DNA from: CAYYJM01 sp964471755
Lineage (GTDB): Bacteria > Planctomycetota > Planctomycetia > Gemmatales > Gemmataceae
DNA: 22,066 nt
Assembly: GCA_964471755.1 (NCBI GenBank)
Contig: CAYYJM010000083.1
Coordinates: forward strand, 1-22,066
Reading direction: 5' to 3'
Positions 17,177-22,066 of the stretch are shown one piece after another. Within the stretch, counting starts at the first letter, position 1. Each line of letters opens with the position of its first letter. Both the position numbers and the translations under genes were made by a program. The notes under the pieces are model-generated. The model did no database searches and was not told the DNA's origin. It was given only the letters and a program-made list of their open reading frames with translations.

Positions 17177-18616
17177 ATGCGAATCAAAGACCTCCAGGCC
17201 GCGTTGCAGGCGGTTCATCCCGGAGCGATCCTCGTTTCCTCGCGGGTCCTGGATCGCGGCCTGCAATATCGCTTTTCCTTGCCGACCTATCGCATCTGGG
17301 ACATTCCCCATCGCAGTTCCCTGGTCGTGGATCGACATAAACTCGTCTCCTTCATTGAGCCGGACGATCTGGAGGTGCATCCCGACCAGGTCTTACCCGA
17401 TCGCGTCATCCTGTTGGCCAAACCGACCGCAGAGCTGGAAAATCAGGTCAATGACGAGACGCTTCTGAGCATTTACTGGCGGCGTCTGTTTCATGCCTGC
17501 ATTCACCTCGAACTCGAACGCCAACTGACCAGCGGCGAGCTAAACGGCCAGCGGATTCGCGAACGCATCGATGCCCTCGGCCCGATCATCTGGGCCGAGG
17601 CGCGGAAGGTTCTGGTGGAGGAGGACTGGTTGACGGCGACGGCGACTGAGGAGGCGTTCTACATCGAGTTCGTGGCGGTCTTTCTGGAGTTGAAGTTTTT
17701 TCTGCCGAACGTCACGGGGGCGTATTTCCCGGCGATCCAGGATCCGCATCGTGTGGAGAGGATCGTTTCGGAGGGGCTGGACAGCGACACGCTGTTCGCG
17801 CGGACCCACCTGCGCGGTGCCCGCGATCCCGCTCCGCTGGAAGATCCAGGGACTGACGAGGCGAACGATTACTTCAACCGGCTGGTCGATCAGGCCAAAC
17901 GGTACGCCAAACAGGAGAATCACGTCCGGGCGGCCATTCTCCGGATTCGGGCCTCGCGCGTCGCGCCGGCGGAGCGGACGCGAACCACCCGGGAAGAGGC
18001 GACCGCGGACATGCGGGCGCTGGTCACCCGCTTGCAGAAGGCACTGGAATTCGACCCGGTCAAGTTCGACGAGTGGGTCGCCCATCTGGATACGCTGCTG
18101 GAGAAGGCCGACCAGGATCAGTTTCCCGTCGAGGCGGATCTGCTGCGTGATCTTCAGAATGCCTGTCAGGACCATGAACGGCCGATCTACACCCTGAGCG
18201 TGGCCGACTGGGCCCTGTCCGGCGGCAAGCGGCCGGTGCAGCGTGTCCTGCTCAGTCAGCAGCACGTCCTGGTCCTCAGACACCTGCGCAACGCTCAGGG
18301 TCGGCTGACGGACGCTCGCATCACGCAGCAGGAACGGGACAACCTCAACGCGTTGATCGATGAATCGCTCCAGCATCGTGAGGCACGTCTGCGCGAGCGT
18401 TATCGTCCCGTTCTCCGGGCTGCGCTGGAGGACTCGGGGTTCCACCCGCGCAGCGTGCCCGAGCAGGCCGCCCAGGAGAAGCTGATCGAGGAGATTCTCG
18501 ATCGTTTTATCGAGGCCGGCTACTTCAGTTTCGGCGACCTCCGCGACATCATCGTGCGTAATCAGATGAAGATGTCCGACGTTGCCTCGTTGAGCCCGCC
18601 GGACTCGCCGGAATAG
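17177..18616 (+). CDS. large conserved protein of unknown function, N-terminal part (broken at assembly gap)
   Basis: This is 479 residues with no signal peptide and no recognised domain. The N-terminal 100 residues look beta-rich (LQYRFSLPTYRIWDIPHRSS, then LVSFIEPDD). The remainder is charged and helical, with possible coiled coil near 265-345 and 375-410. GAGGGA at 17168-17173 precedes the ATG closely. The frame stops with TAG at 18614-18616, five bases before a 10-N gap. Codons after the gap are open from its very edge and begin without a ribosome site, so this is probably one protein with the membrane part that follows, of about 1150 residues in all. A shift to the frame one base earlier (after about 18563) would remove the stop and stay open into the gap. 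That is inferred; a true separate gene remains possible. I assign no function. Confidence 0.7.
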   Translation: MRIKDLQAALQAVHPGAILVSSRVLDRGLQYRFSLPTYRIWDIPHRSSLVVDRHKLVSFIEPDDLEVHPDQVLPDRVILLAKPTAELENQVNDETLLSIYWRRLFHACIHLELERQLTSGELNGQRIRERIDALGPIIWAEARKVLVEEDWLTATATEEAFYIEFVAVFLELKFFLPNVTGAYFPAIQDPHRVERIVSEGLDSDTLFARTHLRGARDPAPLEDPGTDEANDYFNRLVDQAKRYAKQENHVRAAILRIRASRVAPAERTRTTREEATADMRALVTRLQKALEFDPVKFDEWVAHLDTLLEKADQDQFPVEADLLRDLQNACQDHERPIYTLSVADWALSGGKRPVQRVLLSQQHVLVLRHLRNAQGRLTDARITQQERDNLNALIDESLQHREARLRERYRPVLRAALEDSGFHPRSVPEQAAQEKLIEEILDRFIEAGYFSFGDLRDIIVRNQMKMSDVASLSPPDSPE

Positions 18617-18621
18617 ATCAG

Positions 18622-18631
18622 NNNNNNNNNN
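18622..18631. other. assembly gap (10 Ns)
   Basis: Ten Ns mark a scaffold join of unknown true length. Bases on either side, including the TAG at 18614, lie at contig ends and deserve less trust than the rest of the window. Confidence 0.99.
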
Positions 18632-20644
18632 CAACTCGATCGTCGTCTGGCCATCGTCCTGGATGGCGTGTATCGGCCCGGCGAATCGTACCTGCGTGCC
18701 CTGGAGCGGGTGACCTCGCTCTTCTTCGGCACCCAGCTCGGTCGGTTTCTCACCAGGTACCTCCTGCTTCCCTTCGGGGTCGGCTTCCTGCTGACACAGA
18801 CGGTCATCGTCATGTCGCATCTGCTGGGTGGCCTGAGCTTCCTTCCGTCCCGGTGGAAGGGCTTCCTGGAAGCGGTCGAGGTCTTCTCCTTCCACGGTGA
18901 CAAGTGGCCGTGGAACGTGGGGATTTCCGTCGGCCTGGGCGTACTTCTGCTCGCCTTTCTGTACTGGACCTGGTTCAAACAACTCGCCTGGAGATGGCTC
19001 TCCGGACTGGGGCAGGCTCTCACGTTCCTGCTGGTACAGATACCCCGAGAGATTGCGCAGTCGAGTCTGTATCAATCCTTCCTCCAGAGCTGGCCGGTGC
19101 AGCTCTTCTACTGGCTGCTGATGACGCCCTTGCTCCTGACGCTGCTGCTGTGGATCGTGGTCCCGGAATGGTTTCCCTCCTGGGGCCGGGCCGCGGGGAT
19201 CTTTGTCCTGGTCCTGGCCCTGATCGGCACGCGACTGGGTCGAGGGATGCTCATCCTCTTCAGCGTGGCGGTCGGACGACTCATCGAGGTCTTTCGCGAG
19301 GGGCTCCTGCAAGGCGTGATTCGCTGGATCAGCGACGGCTTCCAGCGCCTGGTCCGGATCGTGGAGGGCTTCTTTCACTGGGTCGATGAACTGCTGCGTT
19401 TCCGGGCGGGCCAGAGTGATTTCACGCGGATCGCCCGTCTGGTGCTGTCGCTGATCTGGTGGCCGTTCTCGGCCCTGGCACGCTTCTACTTCCTCGTCCT
19501 GATCGAGCCGGGTTTCAACCCGATCAAGATGCCGATCTCGATCGTCATGGCCAAGTTGATGAACCCGGTCTGGTTTCTGCTCTTCGCCATGCTGCCCGAC
19601 CCGATTGGTCTGAGCATCTTCGGCTACGCTCTCTGGGCGTTCGCCGTGGCGACGATCACCCTGCTGCCCGACGCGGTGACGTTCCTGCTCTGGGAACTGA
19701 GCAGTAACTGGCAACTGTACGAGGTCAATCGCCCCGCCGCCCTGAAGCCGGTGGTCGTGGGCCTGCATGGCGAGACGATGCGTGGTCTGCTGCAACCCGG
19801 CTTCCACTCCGGGACGGTTCCGGGCCTCTTCCAGCGGTTGCGTCGCATCAAGCGTGCCCTGTTTCGGCCGCAGAGCTGGCAACTGGTCCGCCTCTACGAA
19901 CGCCACCTGGAGGAGGTCGAGCGAGCCGTCCAGCAGTTCGTCACCCGCAACCTGCTGGCCCTTTTGAAGCGAAACAAATTCTGGGAAGGAATGGGGGTTC
20001 GCGTCGAGGGCGTGCATCTGGCCGTTTCGAGTATTCGGGTGGAACTGGCCCATCCCCACTATCCGTCGCGGCCGCTGGTTCTCGAGTTTGCCTTGCAGGA
20101 TGGCTGGCTGGTCGGCGGCATGGCGAGCCGGGGTTGGTTCGATGACCTTCAGGCCGACCAACTCTGGCCGTTGAACACCGCCCTGGCGGCTCTCTACAAG
20201 CTGGCCGGTGTGCAGCTCGTTCGCGATCAGATTCAGCGCAACCTGGGCAGCGGCGTGGCCGGGTTCGAGATCACGCGCGCGGGCCTGGTGGTCTGGCCGG
20301 AGAGCCAGCATGCCCGGGAGGTGATGTACTTCTGGGATCTTCCCGAAGATCCGCTCGTGCCACGCCATCGCGGCAGTCGCACTCCGGCCGAGTCGAACGG
20401 GTTCCGGCGCATCCCGGTCACGAATCTGATCTTTGATCGTGTGCCGCTCCTGTGGAAGGACTTCGTGACGGCCCTGGATAACGAGAGCGGTTCGCGTCAG
20501 CATGCCAACGTGCTGCCCACGGCCGTGCGTCTGGTAGTGGCCGGTAAGACGACGATCATGGAACGACAACTGGATACGCCGTCGGGCCAGCGCCCGCCGG
20601 GTAGTGCCCCGGGAGCTTCGGAAGGTCGGCGACTGGGAGAGTGA
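18632..20644 (+). CDS. polytopic membrane protein of unknown function, C-terminal part (5' end in gap)
   Basis: From the gap onward 670 codons are open. Hydrophobic segments occur at about 44-65 (LLLPFGVGFLLTQTVIV), 95-116, 157-177 (LFYWLLMTPLLLTLLLWIVV), 186-214, 268-290 and 313-345, so about six or more membrane passes are expected. A soluble domain of about 300 residues follows, with a helical stretch at 400-445 and a beta-rich part at 453-600, then a polar tail. The first possible start is GTG at 18668, without a ribosome site, and coding sequence (QLDRRLAIVLDGVYRPGESY) already runs before it. It is therefore almost surely the continuation of the 17177 gene. I do not know the family; no transporter or enzyme signature is seen. 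Its stop lies 5 bases before the next ATG, so the two are probably coupled. Confidence 0.8.
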   Translation, partial: QLDRRLAIVLDGVYRPGESYLRALERVTSLFFGTQLGRFLTRYLLLPFGVGFLLTQTVIVMSHLLGGLSFLPSRWKGFLEAVEVFSFHGDKWPWNVGISVGLGVLLLAFLYWTWFKQLAWRWLSGLGQALTFLLVQIPREIAQSSLYQSFLQSWPVQLFYWLLMTPLLLTLLLWIVVPEWFPSWGRAAGIFVLVLALIGTRLGRGMLILFSVAVGRLIEVFREGLLQGVIRWISDGFQRLVRIVEGFFHWVDELLRFRAGQSDFTRIARLVLSLIWWPFSALARFYFLVLIEPGFNPIKMPISIVMAKLMNPVWFLLFAMLPDPIGLSIFGYALWAFAVATITLLPDAVTFLLWELSSNWQLYEVNRPAALKPVVVGLHGETMRGLLQPGFHSGTVPGLFQRLRRIKRALFRPQSWQLVRLYERHLEEVERAVQQFVTRNLLALLKRNKFWEGMGVRVEGVHLAVSSIRVELAHPHYPSRPLVLEFALQDGWLVGGMASRGWFDDLQADQLWPLNTALAALYKLAGVQLVRDQIQRNLGSGVAGFEITRAGLVVWPESQHAREVMYFWDLPEDPLVPRHRGSRTPAESNGFRRIPVTNLIFDRVPLLWKDFVTALDNESGSRQHANVLPTAVRLVVAGKTTIMERQLDTPSGQRPPGSAPGASEGRRLGE

Positions 20645-20649
20645 CGGCC

Positions 20650-21468
20650 ATGCTGCCGGGCTACAACACCAACGGCTTCGCCCATCATCGGCTCGAGGAC
20701 GCCCTGGCGATCCTGGCCGAGATGGGCTATCGCTCGGTGGCGATCACCGTCGATTACCATGCTCTCGATCCGTTCGACCTCGACCCACGGCAACGCGATC
20801 GGGTTGCGAACCTGCTCCGCCAGACCGGGCTGCGCTGCGTCATCGAGACGGGCGCACGCTTCCTTCTCGACCCGCGCCGCAAGCACCGGCCGACGCTGCT
20901 CGACCACGATCCGCAGCCTCGGCTCGCCTTCCTGACGGAATGTCTCGAACTCGCCGCCGAGCTTCGGGCCGATGCCGTCAGTTTCTGGTCGGGCTCAGGC
21001 GACGAGGACGAGGCGATCCTCTGGCCGCGGCTGATCGCCGGATGCCGGGCGCTGTGCGACGAGGCCGAGCGCTTCGGCGTCCGTCTGGCGTTCGAGCCGG
21101 AGCCGGGCATGTTCATCGACACGATGGACCGCTACGAACGGCTCTTCGACGCCGTGGCCCATCCGCTGTTTGGCCTGACGCTGGACGTCGGCCACCTGCA
21201 CTGTCAGGGGGAACTGCCGGTCGCGCCGCACATCGAGCGCTGGCGCGATCGGCTCTGGAACGTCCACATCGAGGACATGCGAGCCGGGGTGCATGACCAC
21301 CTGATGTTCGGCGCGGGCGAGATGGACTTCCCGCCGATCTTCCAGGCCCTGCGCGATGCCGAGTACGCGGGCGGATTGCACGTCGAGCTGAGTCGGCACA
21401 GTCACGACGCGGTGAACACGGCTCGCCGGGCGTTCGCGTTCCTGACGCAGAGCCTCGGCACCGGATGA
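20650..21468 (+). CDS. sugar phosphate isomerase/epimerase-like TIM-barrel protein
   Basis: This 272-aa protein has the xylose isomerase-like/AP endonuclease 2 TIM-barrel pattern. It starts with GYNTNGFAHHRLEDALAILA at 4-23 and MGYRSVAI at 25-32. The likely metal ligands are Glu149 (AFEPEPGMF), Asp179 and His182 (LTLDVGHLH), His206 (NVHIEDM) and Glu246 (HVELSRH), with HLMFGAGEMDF at 217-227 closing the site. Members isomerise or epimerise sugars, or cleave related substrates, with a divalent metal. The substrate here is unknown. ATG 20650 is chosen since GGGAGA at 20635-20640 lies 9 bases upstream; GTG 20641, overlapping the preceding stop, has no ribosome site. It is probably translated with the membrane protein before it. 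Confidence 0.82.
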   Translation: MLPGYNTNGFAHHRLEDALAILAEMGYRSVAITVDYHALDPFDLDPRQRDRVANLLRQTGLRCVIETGARFLLDPRRKHRPTLLDHDPQPRLAFLTECLELAAELRADAVSFWSGSGDEDEAILWPRLIAGCRALCDEAERFGVRLAFEPEPGMFIDTMDRYERLFDAVAHPLFGLTLDVGHLHCQGELPVAPHIERWRDRLWNVHIEDMRAGVHDHLMFGAGEMDFPPIFQALRDAEYAGGLHVELSRHSHDAVNTARRAFAFLTQSLGTG

Positions 21469-21582
21469 GCAGGCCAGGACGAGGCCGGCACCGGAAAATG
21501 GAGGAGCGAGCAAACGATCGGGCCGCCTGACTCGTCGGAAGGGGAGACACGACGACAATCCGTCCCGGGAGGTCCGATTTCC

Positions 21583-22066
21583 ATGACTCGCAAGTGGCTT
21601 CTGGCATCGTTCTGCGGAGCCGCCCTGGTGGCGGCCGCTGGCCTCGCTCTGTGGAGCAGTCAATCTGTCGCCCAGCCGAACAAGGCGACGCCGAACGCCA
21701 ACCCCGAGGCGGTGGCGTCGAACCTGCCGATCACGCAGGTCATTCTCTTCTCCAGTGGCGTGGGCTTCTTCCAGCGCGAGGGCAAGGTCCAGGGCAACGC
21801 TCGCATTGACTTGACCTTCCCGGTCCAGGACATCAACGACCTGATCAAGAGCATGGTCCTGCGCGACCTCGACGGCGGCCACATCACCGCCGTCAGCTAC
21901 GACAATAACGCGCCCATCGATCGGACGTTGAAATCGTTCGCCATCAACCTGACGGGCAATCCGAGCTTCGCGCAAATCCTGAACCAGGCTCGCGGCGAGA
22001 AGGTCGAGGTGGTTCTGACGCAAACCAACGCGACGCAGCCGGGCACCATGACCGGCACCGTCGTCG
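21583..22066 (+). CDS. exported protein, N-terminal part, DUF4139-like family (runs off the window)
   Basis: 161 codons are visible, starting at an ATG with GGGAGG (21567-21572) 10 bases upstream. Residues 1-30 are a signal peptide (MTRKWLLASF, a hydrophobic core, SVA then QPN), so the protein is exported. The next part, LPITQVILFSSGVGFFQREG, then DLTFPVQDINDLIKSMVLRD, DGG, and RTLKSFAINLTGNPS, resembles the N-terminus of planctomycete exported proteins that carry a C-terminal DUF4139-type domain. I base this on memory of the pattern, and the deciding C-terminal part is outside the window. The 114 bases before it show no clear promoter, so it may or may not belong with the TIM-barrel gene. 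Confidence 0.75.
   Translation, partial: MTRKWLLASFCGAALVAAAGLALWSSQSVAQPNKATPNANPEAVASNLPITQVILFSSGVGFFQREGKVQGNARIDLTFPVQDINDLIKSMVLRDLDGGHITAVSYDNNAPIDRTLKSFAINLTGNPSFAQILNQARGEKVEVVLTQTNATQPGTMTGTVV

Noticed and set aside
17540..20569. A 1009-codon open frame on the minus strand, crossing the gap
   Set aside because: It is antisense to two well-supported coding parts, rich in Gln/Arg/His/Pro with no domain, and runs through the Ns. It is a typical high-GC shadow.

Overview
The window reads as chromosomal DNA of a planctomycete, most likely a Gemmataceae-type member. Grounds: high GC throughout; many exported proteins of unknown role with planctomycete-style architecture (a periplasmic WD40 protein with a C-terminal helical repeat, Calx-beta/Ig-like fragments, secretin-N-type domain proteins with Pro-rich tails); good Shine-Dalgarno sites; and short, mostly unrelated gene clusters mixed with housekeeping genes. 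This placement rests on recognising protein families, not on a database search. A run of 10 Ns at 18622-18631 shows that this is a scaffold of draft, possibly metagenomic, assembly.

Layout. (1) 1-3375, plus: the 3' end of truA, then aroA (ATGA overlap), then a 627-aa exported protein 3 nt downstream. (2) 3390-3538: a REPIN-like pair of inverted hairpin repeats between convergent genes. (3) 3555-5123, minus: a short Hsp70 that ends at the start of the lid. (4) 5265-6913, plus: a GT9 (heptosyltransferase-type) glycosyltransferase overlapping maf by 28 bp. (5) 7052-7657, plus: a truncated Calx-beta/Ig-like fragment; 7732-10230: an exported WD40-repeat protein. (6) 10348-11466: carA without an adjacent carB. 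(7) 11474-11694: a non-coding element of long inverted repeats enclosing 33-nt tandem units. (8) 11785-12771: an exported alpha/beta hydrolase; 12813-14607: two paralogous exported proteins with secretin-N-like domains. (9) 14645-16492, minus: typA. (10) 16664-21468, plus: sixA-like phosphatase, a large protein broken by the assembly gap (soluble N-terminal part and polytopic membrane C-terminal part, probably one gene), and a TIM-barrel isomerase/epimerase-like protein. (11) 21583-end: the first 161 residues of an exported protein.

No tRNA, rRNA, CRISPR array, insertion sequence or phage gene was found. No clear new multi-gene defence or metabolic system is visible. The least explained parts are the two structured intergenic repeats, the paired secretin-N-like proteins, and the large membrane protein linked to sixA and the TIM-barrel gene. 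The many long antisense frames are high-GC shadows and were left out.
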